Translations under genes and position numbers: made by a program
Virus record (IMG/VR): IMGVR_UViG_3300026097_000876
Location: 186,001-250,000 of that record
Reading direction: 5' to 3' (one strand)
DNA from: a virus
Length of the DNA: 64,000 nucleotides
Shown: positions 30,580-39,633 of the stretch, in pieces
Position numbering within the stretch: the first letter of the stretch is position 1
Layout: each line of letters opens with the position of its first letter
Notes under the pieces: generated by a model
Told to the model about the DNA's origin: nothing
What the model saw: the letters and a program-made list of their open reading frames with translations, nothing else
Database searches by the model: none

Positions 30580-32070
30580 ATGGCGTATATAATTAATTTA
30601 ACAAATGGAGTACAGTTAGCCACTGTCGAAGATGGAACCATTGACCAGAGTACTACACTCAAATTAGTTGGTAAAAATTATGCCGGCTACGGTGAAATTC
30701 AAAATGAAAATTTTGTTCATTTAATGGAAAATTTTTCTAGTGCAAATTCACCAGCAAACCCATTATCAGGGCAAATTTGGTTTGATAGTGCTGTAAGAAA
30801 ATTAAAGTTTTACGACGGATCTAAATTTAGAACCACAGGCGGTGCCGAAGTTTCCACAACTCAACCAGTGGGATTAACAACAGGTGACTTTTGGTGGGAT
30901 AGCGACAACAGTCAACTATATGCCCAAAATGCTGATGGAGGATTTGTCCTAATTGGTCCTCAAAGTATTGGCGATACAGTCAGTGCAATGGTAACAGCAC
31001 AAGTAAGAGATAACGCTCAAAATAATAGAACAATTATTAAAGGTACAGTTGACGACGGTGTTGTTTTTATTGTTAGTAATGCAGAATTTACAATTGATCA
31101 AACAGACCCAGCTAACGTAATTACTGGTTTTGATGTTATACGTCAAGGTCTTACACTAAGAAATACAACAAGCGGCACAGATGGTGTAACATCAACTGCA
31201 CATCGATTCCACGGCACAGCTACTAATGCTGAACGCCTTGGCGGAGTATCAGCAGAAAACTTTGTACAAAATACTCCGGGGCAAGAAAGTTCCTTTGGTG
31301 ACATTGTTAGATTTGCTGATGTAGGACTTACAGTAGGCGCAGCAAACGACCTTGCAATTTATATTGATCAAGCCAATACCGGCGACGAAGGCGTGATTGA
31401 AAATACTACAGGTAAAAAGATTAGATTTAAAGTAAAATCTACGGGCGGAGTTACAACAGAACCATTGCATATTGCTGCAGAAGGAATTGTTCCTACAGCA
31501 ACAACAACATACGATATTGGTAATGCAAGTTTCAAATTTAGAAATATGTATGCTACGTCATTTAACGGTCTAGCAACAAATGCAACAAACTTACAAGTTG
31601 GCTCAAATTATAGAACCGGTGATGTGAATGCTACAAATAACACAGTAGCAGTTCGTGATTCTAGTGGTAATTTAGCAGCTAACGTATTTAATGGTATTTC
31701 GACTAGTGCTAGGTACGCTGACTTAGCAGAAAAATATACAACTGAAATCGATCATCCAGTAGGAACAATAATGGCTATTTGCGTTCACGAAGATCACGAA
31801 GCAGATATTGCAAATATAGGTGATGTAGTTGTTGGAGTAATCAGTGATAAACCTGCATATTTAATGAATGCAGAAGCTGAAGGACAAGCACTTGCCCTCA
31901 AAGGACGAGTGCCTGTAAGAACAGTAGGACCGGTCGTCAAAGGACAATCAATTTATGTTAGTCAAGACGGTATTGCTTCAGCAGAAGGCAACGGCGACCT
32001 AGTAGGAATTGCATTAGAATCAAATAATAACACTGCCGAAAAATTAATCGAGTGTGTATTAAAAGTATAA
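30580..32070 (+). CDS. Tail fibre protein, third paralogue
   Basis: 496 residues. The same N-terminal module as the two upstream fibres is present (NENFVHLMENFSSANSP, GQIWFDS, GDFWWDSDNSQLYAQ). The C-terminal 120 residues are a distinct tip: ARYADLAEKYTTEIDHPVGT, then VVVGVISDKPAYLMNAE and VPVRTVGPVVKGQSIYVS, a domain common at the ends of marine phage fibres and sometimes following a chaperone-type region. Three shared bases with three different tips suggest assembly on a common socket. It has its own exact late promoter. Confidence 0.8.
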   Translation: MAYIINLTNGVQLATVEDGTIDQSTTLKLVGKNYAGYGEIQNENFVHLMENFSSANSPANPLSGQIWFDSAVRKLKFYDGSKFRTTGGAEVSTTQPVGLTTGDFWWDSDNSQLYAQNADGGFVLIGPQSIGDTVSAMVTAQVRDNAQNNRTIIKGTVDDGVVFIVSNAEFTIDQTDPANVITGFDVIRQGLTLRNTTSGTDGVTSTAHRFHGTATNAERLGGVSAENFVQNTPGQESSFGDIVRFADVGLTVGAANDLAIYIDQANTGDEGVIENTTGKKIRFKVKSTGGVTTEPLHIAAEGIVPTATTTYDIGNASFKFRNMYATSFNGLATNATNLQVGSNYRTGDVNATNNTVAVRDSSGNLAANVFNGISTSARYADLAEKYTTEIDHPVGTIMAICVHEDHEADIANIGDVVVGVISDKPAYLMNAEAEGQALALKGRVPVRTVGPVVKGQSIYVSQDGIASAEGNGDLVGIALESNNNTAEKLIECVLKV

Positions 32071-32073
32071 ATA
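32066..32073 (+). promoter_or_regulatory. T4-type late promoter octamer, exact TATAAATA
   Basis: TATAAATA whose inner TAA (32068-32070) is the stop of the third fibre gene. It lies 28 bases upstream of the next ATG, with AAAGAGGAAG as ribosome binding site. Confidence 0.75.
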
Positions 32074-32101
32074 TATACGTAGTTAAAGAGGAAGTATTAC
32101 T

Positions 32102-33016
32102 ATGGCAGTCGGCAACGATATTACCGCAGCGAGATATAACAACATACGTTCAAGAATAGCAGCCGTCCTTGGTTTAGGATCAGGCGATGAAGGATATGGT
32201 CAATCAGTAAAAAGTGAAACAATAGCAGTCGGTGCAACTGTTAGTGCTGTTGACATGGAAAATTTGTTTGATGATATGACTAAAATTAGATTGCATCAAA
32301 CAGGACTTGCACCTAGCGAAATTGCCAAGCCTTCGATAGGCGATACTGTAGAAGATTCTAATGTCACTTCGAAAGAAGGATACGTACAGTACGAAGATCT
32401 TAGTATTACTTGTCAAAGCGCAAGGCTAAATGCAGCTAGTAATCAGCTAGGATTGCAAGCAGGGACTTCTAGTGTTAGATCGGCCGCTTGGTCAACAGAT
32501 ATTAATCATTTATTTACTGTTACTTTTGGCGGATATAGTGTTACAAATGGCGATGGATCGACAACAACTGTCTCTGGAGCAGATCATATGCGTGTATTCT
32601 TTAATGCAGGCGGATCTATTAATATCAGCGGGTCAATTGGTAGCGGAAATTCTACAATTAATAATGACTGGCGTAACCTAATGTCAAGTGTAGGTACTGT
32701 AGTATTTGATAGAGATAATACTAGTAACGGATCAACAGGAACTAATTTTGGATATGCAAATCTACCTGGGTCGTACACAACTATCTTTAATAAAACAGCA
32801 ACAGCATATAGTGCTAACGATTATTTAATTGAAGCCTACAAAAGCGGTAATGTACTGTACTTTAGAGTAACATTTAATGAAGACAAAGGACCTAATCCAA
32901 ATTTTGACGAAGCGGTCACGGCTACAACTACAAGTACGGTTCAAATGAACAGGCCTAACAACAGTGCAAGTGTAGACATTACAGCGCCATCTTTTGCAAC
33001 AACTAATAACCTTTAA
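32102..33016 (+). CDS. Tail structural protein, unassigned
   Basis: 304 residues without cysteine-rich, signal or membrane segments. The N-terminus (ITAARYNNIRSRIAAVLGLG, GYGQSV and VDMENLFDDMTKIRLHQTG) forms two helices; the rest is Ser/Thr/Gly/Asn-rich beta sequence, with INISGSIGSGNSTINNDWRN and a C-terminal tract of Thr. The N-terminal pattern recurs in structural proteins next to the fibres in marine T4-like phages. It has its own late promoter, so it is expressed with the virion genes. A fibre-hinge or fibre-tip role is possible but not shown. Confidence 0.6.
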   Translation: MAVGNDITAARYNNIRSRIAAVLGLGSGDEGYGQSVKSETIAVGATVSAVDMENLFDDMTKIRLHQTGLAPSEIAKPSIGDTVEDSNVTSKEGYVQYEDLSITCQSARLNAASNQLGLQAGTSSVRSAAWSTDINHLFTVTFGGYSVTNGDGSTTTVSGADHMRVFFNAGGSINISGSIGSGNSTINNDWRNLMSSVGTVVFDRDNTSNGSTGTNFGYANLPGSYTTIFNKTATAYSANDYLIEAYKSGNVLYFRVTFNEDKGPNPNFDEAVTATTTSTVQMNRPNNSASVDITAPSFATTNNL

Positions 33017-33017
33017 A

Positions 33018-33025
33018 CGTAAATA
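33018..33025 (+). promoter_or_regulatory. Weak late-promoter-like octamer
   Basis: CGTAAATA directly after the tail gene's stop, followed by GTTATACTATAAACTAGGAG. It matches the late octamer at six of eight bases. The ATG at 33053 has an AGGAG site. If active it would place the whole 33-45.7 kb operon under late control. Confidence 0.35.
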
Positions 33026-33052
33026 GTTATACTATAAACTAGGAGTATAACT

Positions 33053-33400
33053 ATGGATGACGCTCTAGAAAAGGCACTTGAATTCTCAAATTTTACAGCA
33101 ACCTTAAATAATCAAAAAAGAATACTTCATGAAAAATATACTGAAGAGCTTGGACTTTACTATTGCGGCGGTAAGTTTACAGTAACAAAAGAATTATTAA
33201 CGTTTTGTCATTTGCTTTTAAGTAAAGACATTTCAAAAACTGTAGTAATAGACGATAATAATTCTCCTATCCAAATTGATGACATTGATGATTTTATGAC
33301 AGTGTCATTACAACAATACGCAACTGCCGCTAACAAATATTTTGCGCATTATAAAGAACTTAGTACTAAACGGAGTGTTGAAGGTTTAGCAGATGTCTGA
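33053..33400 (+). CDS. Small conserved phage protein, unassigned
   Basis: A 115-residue, mostly helical, acidic protein (MDDALEKALEFSNFTATLNN; FTVTKELLTFCHLLLSKD; VVIDDNNSPIQIDDIDDFMT). It has no enzyme motif, signal peptide or membrane segment. Proteins of this look occur beside the fibre genes in marine T4-like phages and may be virion-associated. A good AGGAG site precedes its ATG. It is the first gene of the coupled operon and overlaps the first glycosyltransferase-like gene by 8 bases. Confidence 0.65.
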   Translation: MDDALEKALEFSNFTATLNNQKRILHEKYTEELGLYYCGGKFTVTKELLTFCHLLLSKDISKTVVIDDNNSPIQIDDIDDFMTVSLQQYATAANKYFAHYKELSTKRSVEGLADV

Positions 33401-34220
33401 CGGAGTATTATGTTTTGCTCATAATAATGGATCTATTGACTATATAAAGCAAGCGGCGTTCTTGGCAAAAAGAGTAAAACAACATTTAGACATACCAGTG
33501 TCTGTTGTTACATCAACACCTGACAAAATTAATAAAAAACACAGTAAACTATTTGATAATATTATTTTTATTGATGATGACAATACAAATTCTAAAAGAT
33601 ATAATGACGGACAGAACACACATCAAAATCTTTATTTTAAAAACAACGGAAGAATAAACAGTTACGACCTTACTCCGTATGATAGAACACTAGTTTTAGA
33701 TACAGATTACATTATTTGTAATGATGTTTTTAAAAATGCATTTGGAAATGGTAAATTTCAAATATATAGAGATGGGGTTGATTTATGTAGCTGGCGAAAA
33801 CATGCAGAGTTTGATTATATTAACAATAAAGGCATTCCTTTCTATTGGGCAACTTGTTTCTATTTTGAAAAAGATCTAGAAAATAAGATATTTTTTGATA
33901 CTCTAAAACAATTACAATCAAATTGGAGCTACTATAGCACAGTTTATGATTTAGGAAGTCGTAATTTTAGAAATGATCATATTTTTAGTATGGGTATTCA
34001 TATCATGAATGGATTTTCAGATAGCCACTGGGCTAAGTTATTACCGGGTAAAATGTTTTACACACTAGATAGAGATAAATTATACAAACTAGACAATGAT
34101 AAATTAGTTTTTATGTTAGAAAAAGAAAGTCGAGTTAATGAATATGTTCTGTCTTCGACAGATCGATGTAATGTACATGTAATGAATAAATTTAGCTTGG
34201 AGCGTGTTTTAGATGTCTAA
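33393..34220 (+). CDS. GT-A glycosyltransferase-like protein with DTD motif
   Basis: 275 residues resembling GT8-type or related nucleotide-sugar transferases. The N-terminal Rossmann-like half opens with GVLCFAHNNGSIDYIKQAA and continues through IPVSVVTST. The metal-binding motif is LDTDYI (Asp103-Thr-Asp105), preceded by YDRTLVLD. The second half carries ATCFYFEKD and a conserved NDHIFSMGIHIM. A paralogue follows immediately. Phage enzymes of this type can glycosylate DNA, virion proteins or host glycans; the target here is unknown. It overlaps both neighbours by 8 bases, so translation is coupled. Confidence 0.7.
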   Translation: MSDGVLCFAHNNGSIDYIKQAAFLAKRVKQHLDIPVSVVTSTPDKINKKHSKLFDNIIFIDDDNTNSKRYNDGQNTHQNLYFKNNGRINSYDLTPYDRTLVLDTDYIICNDVFKNAFGNGKFQIYRDGVDLCSWRKHAEFDYINNKGIPFYWATCFYFEKDLENKIFFDTLKQLQSNWSYYSTVYDLGSRNFRNDHIFSMGIHIMNGFSDSHWAKLLPGKMFYTLDRDKLYKLDNDKLVFMLEKESRVNEYVLSSTDRCNVHVMNKFSLERVLDV

Positions 34221-35022
34221 AGGATACGTAATGATGGCTTCGGGTGCCGAATACGTTAAACAAGCATATTTGTGTGCTAAAAGTATTAGAGAAACTCAAA
34301 CCATCAATAATGTGTCATTGCTTACTAATGACACAGTGCCGCAAGAATATAAATCAGTATTCGACAAAATAATTGAAGTCCCTAACAGTCAAACAGATTT
34401 TTATCGTACAGACTTTCGCTGGAAAGTATTTCATATTACTCCGTATGACGAAACAATTGTATTAGACACTGATATGATATTTCTTACTGATGTTAGTCAT
34501 TGGTGGAATTATCTCAGAAAATACGATATCTGTTTTACAAAAAACACAAGAACATATCGTAATACTCTGATAACAAACAATTATTATAGAAAGGCATTTG
34601 AAGATAATTATCTTCCTAATATTTATTGTGCATTTCATTATTTTAAAAAAACTGACATAGCTTTAAATTATTACTTAAAGTTAAAACAAATTTGTAAAAA
34701 CTATAAAGAATTTTATAAAATCTATGTTCCGAAACAAACACCTAAACTAAGTAGTATGGACATTAATCATGCCATTACAGTATTGGATCAACAAATAGAA
34801 AATTATATTTTTGAACCTGCTAGTTTTGTACACATGAAAAGCAATGTACAAGATTGGAAAAACCCAACAGAAAATTGGACAGATACTATTCCTTTTTATT
34901 TTTCACAAGATTTTACTCTTAAAGTTGGAAATTATTTACAACACGGAATCTTTCATTATACCGAAAACAGTTTTTGCAACACTATAATACAACAACTAGG
35001 AAAACAAAATGAAGTATATTGA
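34213..35022 (+). CDS. GT-A glycosyltransferase-like protein, paralogue of upstream gene
   Basis: 269 residues with the same plan as the preceding gene: YVMMASGAEYVKQAYLCAKS at the N-terminus, then a TPYDETIVLDTDMIF strand with the metal-binding Asp85-Thr-Asp87, an IYCAFHYFKKTD acceptor-side segment and SSMDINHAITVL. The pair differs enough in the second half to suggest different acceptors. It overlaps both neighbours (8 and 14 bases). No signal or membrane segment, so it acts in the cytoplasm. Confidence 0.7.
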   Translation: MSKGYVMMASGAEYVKQAYLCAKSIRETQTINNVSLLTNDTVPQEYKSVFDKIIEVPNSQTDFYRTDFRWKVFHITPYDETIVLDTDMIFLTDVSHWWNYLRKYDICFTKNTRTYRNTLITNNYYRKAFEDNYLPNIYCAFHYFKKTDIALNYYLKLKQICKNYKEFYKIYVPKQTPKLSSMDINHAITVLDQQIENYIFEPASFVHMKSNVQDWKNPTENWTDTIPFYFSQDFTLKVGNYLQHGIFHYTENSFCNTIIQQLGKQNEVY

Positions 35023-35527
35023 AGTACCTACTCCACAATATGTTTGTTATAATAAAAATACTGGAGAAATTTTTAGCATTGGACCTAGCATTGACGATGA
35101 ATATTCTTATATTGAAATTGCAGAAGAGCAATCTCAATTATTTAAAAATTTTACAGAAAGAATGGTTGAATGGAAAGTACTGTATAATAAAAGATCTAAA
35201 AAATTTGAACTTCGTAAAGATATAGAAAAAACAGAAAACGAATTTCCTCTTAAAAAAATTACAAAAGCAGTAGATGAATACGCCGATGTTGAATTAATAA
35301 TTGACAAACTAAAAAACTTGTGTTACATTAATATTAATGATCTTCCTGTTAACATAGACAAAGAAATAGAGTTTTTTATAACTAAAGAAAACGATCCACA
35401 TTTTTTGTATCAATCTTTAAAGTTTAATTTAGGAAGTGCTGATAAAATACATATTGAGATAGCACATACATACAGTGTATATTCTAATAATATGTTTGTA
35501 GAGTGTGCTGTAAAGGAGATAGTTTGA
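35009..35527 (+). CDS. Hypothetical protein of glycosyltransferase operon
   Basis: 172 residues that I do not recognise. It begins MKYIEVPTPQYVCYNKNTGE and has an 'IFSIGP' strand, a long Lys/Glu-rich central part (KKFELRKDIEKTENEF) and a beta-rich C-terminus (FNLGSADKIHIEIAHTYSVY). It looks like two small beta domains joined by a charged linker, and may be structural rather than enzymatic. The end overlaps the TTG start of the next gene (TTGA). Confidence 0.6.
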   Translation: MKYIEVPTPQYVCYNKNTGEIFSIGPSIDDEYSYIEIAEEQSQLFKNFTERMVEWKVLYNKRSKKFELRKDIEKTENEFPLKKITKAVDEYADVELIIDKLKNLCYININDLPVNIDKEIEFFITKENDPHFLYQSLKFNLGSADKIHIEIAHTYSVYSNNMFVECAVKEIV

Positions 35528-36426
35528 AATTAAAAATTGCAGAACAAGACATTATCTATTTGTCGTACGACGAACCAAATGCAGAAAAAAATTATGCAGA
35601 CTTGTTATCTAAGGTTCCGTGGGCAAAACGAATTCACGGAGTCAAAGGTTCAGATGCGGCACATAAAGCCTGTGCAGAAATTAGCGAAACTGACAGATTT
35701 ATTACTGTAGACGGTGATAATATTGTTGATCAAAAATTTTTAGATCAAGTCATTGATTTAGATCAACATACTGATTTAAAGAAAAGTGTTATTAGCTGGT
35801 GCGGGCGTAATGTTATTAATGGACTTGTATACGGCAACGGTGGACTTAAATGTTGGCCTAAAGATTATGTTTTAAATATGCGTACACACGAAGCAGCAGA
35901 TCCTAACGATATTAATGCACAAGTTGAATTTTGTTGGGATGCAGAATACATTCAAATGTCTGACTGTTATAGCACAGTACACAACAATGCAAGTCCAAAA
36001 CAAGCGTGGCGAGCAGGTTTTCGTGAAGGTGTAAAACTTGCATTAGACCGAGGCGTAAAAGTAGACAAAGAATTATTTTTACAAAGCCATGAAAAAAATT
36101 TACATATGTTATATATTTGGCTTATGGTAGGATATGATGTTCCGAACGGGCATTTTTCAGTGTATGGTGCCAGAGAAGGACTTATGATGACTATGCTAAG
36201 TGATTGGGATTATGTTCAGGTCCGTGACTTTGATTATTTAGATAGTCATTGGGAGGGTATTAGTAGCATGCCTATGGATGTTCTTTATAGTGAAATTAAT
36301 AATAACGGATTTATGTTAAGAGATGAGTTAGGTATTCCGATTGCACCTGAACCATTATCAGAAGATCAGAGTGAATTTTTTAAAGCAGTTCACCACAGCT
36401 TCGGAAGAGGTAAACATCTTAAATGA
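35524..36426 (+). CDS. Nucleotide-diphospho-sugar transferase-like protein
   Basis: 300 residues. I place the start at TTG 35524 because AAGGAG sits at 35513-35518 and the upstream stop interlocks with it; a GTG at 35503 would add seven residues but lacks a site. The protein opens with IIYLSYDEPNAEKNYADLL, has HGVKGSDAAHKACAE and the metal-site-like ITVDGDNIVD, then GNGGLKCWPK and QAWRAGFREGVKLALDRG. The layout is that of a GT-A fold with DGD in place of DxD. A shorter paralogue lies at 37750. The function is probably glycosyl transfer; acceptor unknown. Confidence 0.65.
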   Translation: MKLKIAEQDIIYLSYDEPNAEKNYADLLSKVPWAKRIHGVKGSDAAHKACAEISETDRFITVDGDNIVDQKFLDQVIDLDQHTDLKKSVISWCGRNVINGLVYGNGGLKCWPKDYVLNMRTHEAADPNDINAQVEFCWDAEYIQMSDCYSTVHNNASPKQAWRAGFREGVKLALDRGVKVDKELFLQSHEKNLHMLYIWLMVGYDVPNGHFSVYGAREGLMMTMLSDWDYVQVRDFDYLDSHWEGISSMPMDVLYSEINNNGFMLRDELGIPIAPEPLSEDQSEFFKAVHHSFGRGKHLK

Positions 36427-37757
36427 ATAAAAATGAAGTAAAACAAAAATTAGATTCGGTTGGTTGCGGATTTTGTCTAGCTAAATGGACGCAAGTTACA
36501 ATTCATCTTGGATCCGGAATCAATCATAGTTGTCATCATGTCAGAGCACATGCAATTCCATTAAAAGATCTTGCTGACAATCCTAATGTTTTACACAACA
36601 CAGGATTCAAAAAGAATACCAGAAAGCAAATGCTAAACAACGAACGTCCTGATGAATGTGACTATTGTTGGAGAATCGAAGATAATACAGATAAACTTAG
36701 TGACAGAGTATTAAAAAGTGCAGATTCCTGGTCTTGGCCTGAATACGATATAATTAGTAAATCTTCAGGAGACGAGGATGTTTATCCTAAATATGTAGAA
36801 GTCAGTTTTAGTAATGTGTGTAATTTTAAATGTGGGTATTGCGGACCTGCATTTAGCAGCAAGTGGGCTGAAGAAATTAATCAACATGGTCCGTACACAT
36901 TTGATAAAACTAATTGGAAATATAATTTGATTGACGAATATCAACAACAAATTCCTACTAGAGAACATAATCCTTATATTGAAGCATTTTGGAAATGGTT
37001 TCCGGAAGCTGTTGAACACATGCATACCTTTCGAATTACAGGTGGAGAACCATTACTAAGTAAACATACTGACAAAGTTTTACAACATTTATTAGAAAAC
37101 CCCCAACCAGAATTAGAATTTAGTATTAATACTAATGCATGTCCCCCGAATAATTTGTGGAAAGAATTTACTAAAAAAATAAAAGTTTTAGAAGAAAAAA
37201 ACTGTATTAAAAGATTTGTATTATTTGTAAGTGCAGAAGCCAAAGGAAAACAACAAGAATATAACAGACACGGAATGAATTGGCAATTGTTTGTAGATAA
37301 TGTAGAATACTTTCTTGAAAATACTAATGGGCGGCTTAGTTTTATGAGTGCATTTAATATTTTAAGTGTACCAACATTTTTGCCTTTTTTAAAATATGTA
37401 TCTAGTCTCAAAGGAAGATTTGATAATGATGTAAATATTGATATTCCATATGTAAGAAATCCTCATTTTCTAGATTGTATGATTGCAACTGAAGAACTTG
37501 TACAAACATATTTACATCCTTGTCTTAAATTTATGCAAGAAAAAAACTTTGAAGCGTTTGAGATACAAAAATTTGAAAGAATTCTCGAAGATTTAGATGG
37601 TCGTTTTAAAAATCCAGATAAATTTAAACAAATATCAAATGAAGGACGAAGAATGTTTTACGACTGGATTAGAGAACACGATAAGCGTCGAGGAACAAAT
37701 TTTGAAAAAACTTTTCCAGAACTGATAACATTTTATAGAGATTGCTTGTATGTATGA
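36423..37757 (+). CDS. Radical SAM enzyme, twitch/SPASM type
   Basis: 444 residues. The 4Fe-4S site is CNFKCGYC (Cys133, Cys137, Cys140) after a VEVSFSNV strand, followed by FRITGGEPLLSKHTDKVL, the SAM-binding GGEP motif, and FSINTNACPP. The first 90 residues hold extra cysteines (GCGFCLAKWTQ; a HSCHHVRAHAIP; DECDYCWRIEDN), the twitch-type N-terminal iron-sulfur domain seen in a group of phage and marine bacterial radical SAM proteins. It sits between two GT-A-like paralogues with ATGA overlaps on both sides. The reaction cannot be predicted; family members act on peptides and sugars. Confidence 0.85.
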   Translation: MNKNEVKQKLDSVGCGFCLAKWTQVTIHLGSGINHSCHHVRAHAIPLKDLADNPNVLHNTGFKKNTRKQMLNNERPDECDYCWRIEDNTDKLSDRVLKSADSWSWPEYDIISKSSGDEDVYPKYVEVSFSNVCNFKCGYCGPAFSSKWAEEINQHGPYTFDKTNWKYNLIDEYQQQIPTREHNPYIEAFWKWFPEAVEHMHTFRITGGEPLLSKHTDKVLQHLLENPQPELEFSINTNACPPNNLWKEFTKKIKVLEEKNCIKRFVLFVSAEAKGKQQEYNRHGMNWQLFVDNVEYFLENTNGRLSFMSAFNILSVPTFLPFLKYVSSLKGRFDNDVNIDIPYVRNPHFLDCMIATEELVQTYLHPCLKFMQEKNFEAFEIQKFERILEDLDGRFKNPDKFKQISNEGRRMFYDWIREHDKRRGTNFEKTFPELITFYRDCLYV

Positions 37758-38433
37758 TATTGTGTTTATAAGTTATCATGAATCTAATGCAGAACAAAAC
37801 TTTGATAAATTGCATCAAAGATTTAACAATATAGGCGTTTTTGGAGATAGAATAAAACGGGTATCTAATGTTAAGGGAATACATAATGCACATATCGAAG
37901 CTGCTAAGATAGTTAATACAAACTATTTTTATGTAGTCGATGGAGATGCTGATATTGTAAGTGACTTTAAATTTGATTATGAAACTATTGATAGTGATGT
38001 AGTACATGTATATTCCAGTATTAATCCTATTAATAATCTTGAATACGGCTACGGTGGAGTAAAATTACTACCAACACAACTTACTAAAAATATAGATACT
38101 ACTACACACGATATGACCACAAGTATATCAAAAAAATTTAAAGTTTTAGATGAAATATCAAATATTACAGCATTTAATACAGATGAATTTAGCACTTGGC
38201 GTTCGGCATTTAGAGAATGTGCAAAATTATCGAGTAGAACAATACAAGGACAAATCGATGAAGAAACCGAACAAAGACTCAAAATTTGGACAACCGTGGG
38301 ACACGATAGAGACTTCGGTGAACATGCCATTAACGGTGCTAGGGCCGGTATGGAGTTTGGCCTTTCTAACCAGTCTGATATATCATTAATAAACGATTTT
38401 GATTGGCTAAAAGAGCAATTCAATAATGATTAA
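37750..38433 (+). CDS. Nucleotide-diphospho-sugar transferase-like protein, short paralogue
   Basis: 227 residues, homologous to the gene at 35524: DIVFISYHESNAEQNFDKL against IIYLSYDEPNAEKNYADLL, VKGIHNAHIEAAKIV against VKGSDAAHKACAE, VVDGDADIV against TVDGDNIVD, and EYGYGGVKLLP against VYGNGGLKCWP. The C-terminal INGARAGMEFGL matches VYGAREGLMM. About 70 residues of the longer copy are missing. The pair brackets the radical SAM gene. Confidence 0.65.
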   Translation: MYDIVFISYHESNAEQNFDKLHQRFNNIGVFGDRIKRVSNVKGIHNAHIEAAKIVNTNYFYVVDGDADIVSDFKFDYETIDSDVVHVYSSINPINNLEYGYGGVKLLPTQLTKNIDTTTHDMTTSISKKFKVLDEISNITAFNTDEFSTWRSAFRECAKLSSRTIQGQIDEETEQRLKIWTTVGHDRDFGEHAINGARAGMEFGLSNQSDISLINDFDWLKEQFNND

Positions 38434-39277
38434 TATCGTTGTTACAAGTAAACCAGTAGATGGACTTCTTTATTATAGTTACGAATACTGTGATATGCTT
38501 AACAAAGCAGGCTATCCTGCTAAGGTTGTTATTATATGTCACCAAAAATTTAGTGTACTAGATTATATGGAAGTCCTAACCACCAAATACACATATGTAG
38601 ATAATGTTGTGTATAACAATTTAAATGTAGGCAATGACGATGTAACACTTGTTATGGGCAGGAGTATGATTACACTGTCTTGGATCAATTACAACGATTA
38701 TACAGAAGAACAAAAACAAACACTGCATAGTGTATTTGCTAATAAAGTAATAAGTGTGTATTCAGAAAATCATCCTGCACAATATCCGCAGGCAGTAGAG
38801 TTTTATAGCCCTAAACAAATTGTAGACCTATGCGACACTGAAGTGTATCCTAATGGCGTAGGAGAACACTTTGAAAAAACAATTAATTTTAGTATATATA
38901 AACCGCACACAGACAACATACAATTTAAACATTTATTTCTAGGAACAAACGACAAATACTACGCAACAGTAGAAAAGGTAATTGACCAATTTCCTGATCA
39001 CGGGATCTTGACATATGACGAAAAGTATGTTAATATTAAAAATAATAACGTATTTGCACCTGTAGGAAATCTAATGGGCATGTTCGAAACATATGTTTAC
39101 ACAAAAGAAACATTTGATCCGGCTCCTAGAATCTTTCAAGAGTGCAAATATTATGGAAAGGATGTGATTTACTTGAGAGACAAAAACATACAAGACGGCG
39201 GCAGTGTGTACTGGAAACGAGATCTAAAAGAACCAGATGTAACAGCAATCATAAATGCTATAAAGGAATTTAAATGA
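38426..39277 (+). CDS. Possible GT-B glycosyltransferase-like protein
   Basis: 283 residues. The N-terminal half has a Rossmann-like start (INIVVTSKPVDGLLYYSYEY) and the strand-turn SMITLSWINYND. The C-terminal part contains APRIFQECKYYGKDVIYLRD and then DGGSVYWKRDL, which resembles the Glu-helix-plus-strand that grips the nucleotide sugar in GT-B enzymes (E..yyG..Viy). Overlaps by 8 bases upstream and ATGA downstream. If not a glycosyltransferase it is still likely a two-Rossmann-domain protein. Confidence 0.5.
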   Translation: MINIVVTSKPVDGLLYYSYEYCDMLNKAGYPAKVVIICHQKFSVLDYMEVLTTKYTYVDNVVYNNLNVGNDDVTLVMGRSMITLSWINYNDYTEEQKQTLHSVFANKVISVYSENHPAQYPQAVEFYSPKQIVDLCDTEVYPNGVGEHFEKTINFSIYKPHTDNIQFKHLFLGTNDKYYATVEKVIDQFPDHGILTYDEKYVNIKNNNVFAPVGNLMGMFETYVYTKETFDPAPRIFQECKYYGKDVIYLRDKNIQDGGSVYWKRDLKEPDVTAIINAIKEFK

Positions 39278-39633
39278 AAATTGATCCAAAATGTCTAAAA
39301 TTTAATACCCCAAAAAATAAAGGTGCGGCATATACTTCTGATGGATTTATGCTGCCCTGCTGTTGGATAGACGATCCGCCAGTTTATAGATATCTTGTAG
39401 AAATGGGTATGAAAGATCCGGAATTAGCATTAGAAAATAACGATTGCTTAGAAGACATTTTTACATCAGATCAATGGGAGAACTTCTTCCAAAAATTATA
39501 CGATGATCCTGATCGGTGTTCATATATGTGTAAGAAAAAATGCGGCGTTGAACTTACCGACGGCGAAACTGAAATTCGTAAAGTAGAAGAAAGACTAGAG
39601 GTTTTAAAACAAAGTGAAGGAAAGAATTACTGA
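39274..39633 (+). CDS. Stand-alone SPASM-like auxiliary Fe-S domain
   Basis: A 119-residue protein with the SPASM signature and no radical SAM core: Cys7, then TSDGFMLPCCWIDD (Cys29-Cys30), an 'EDIFTSDQWENFFQKL' helix and the DRCSYMCKKKC cysteines near the end. In full-length enzymes such a domain follows the barrel and binds one or two auxiliary clusters. Here it overlaps the 5' end of a short radical SAM gene by 20 bases, which suggests a split two-chain enzyme. A second split pair at 44075-45045 has the reverse order. Confidence 0.7.
   Translation: MKIDPKCLKFNTPKNKGAAYTSDGFMLPCCWIDDPPVYRYLVEMGMKDPELALENNDCLEDIFTSDQWENFFQKLYDDPDRCSYMCKKKCGVELTDGETEIRKVEERLEVLKQSEGKNY

Noticed and set aside
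35019-35225. 68-residue plus-strand frame within the hypothetical gene at 35009
   Set aside because: Out-of-frame shadow of a gene whose ends fit its neighbours.
37669-38007. Minus-strand frames of 100-145 residues opposite the radical SAM and other genes
   Set aside because: They lie opposite well-supported genes, lack ribosome sites and show biased, non-protein-like composition.
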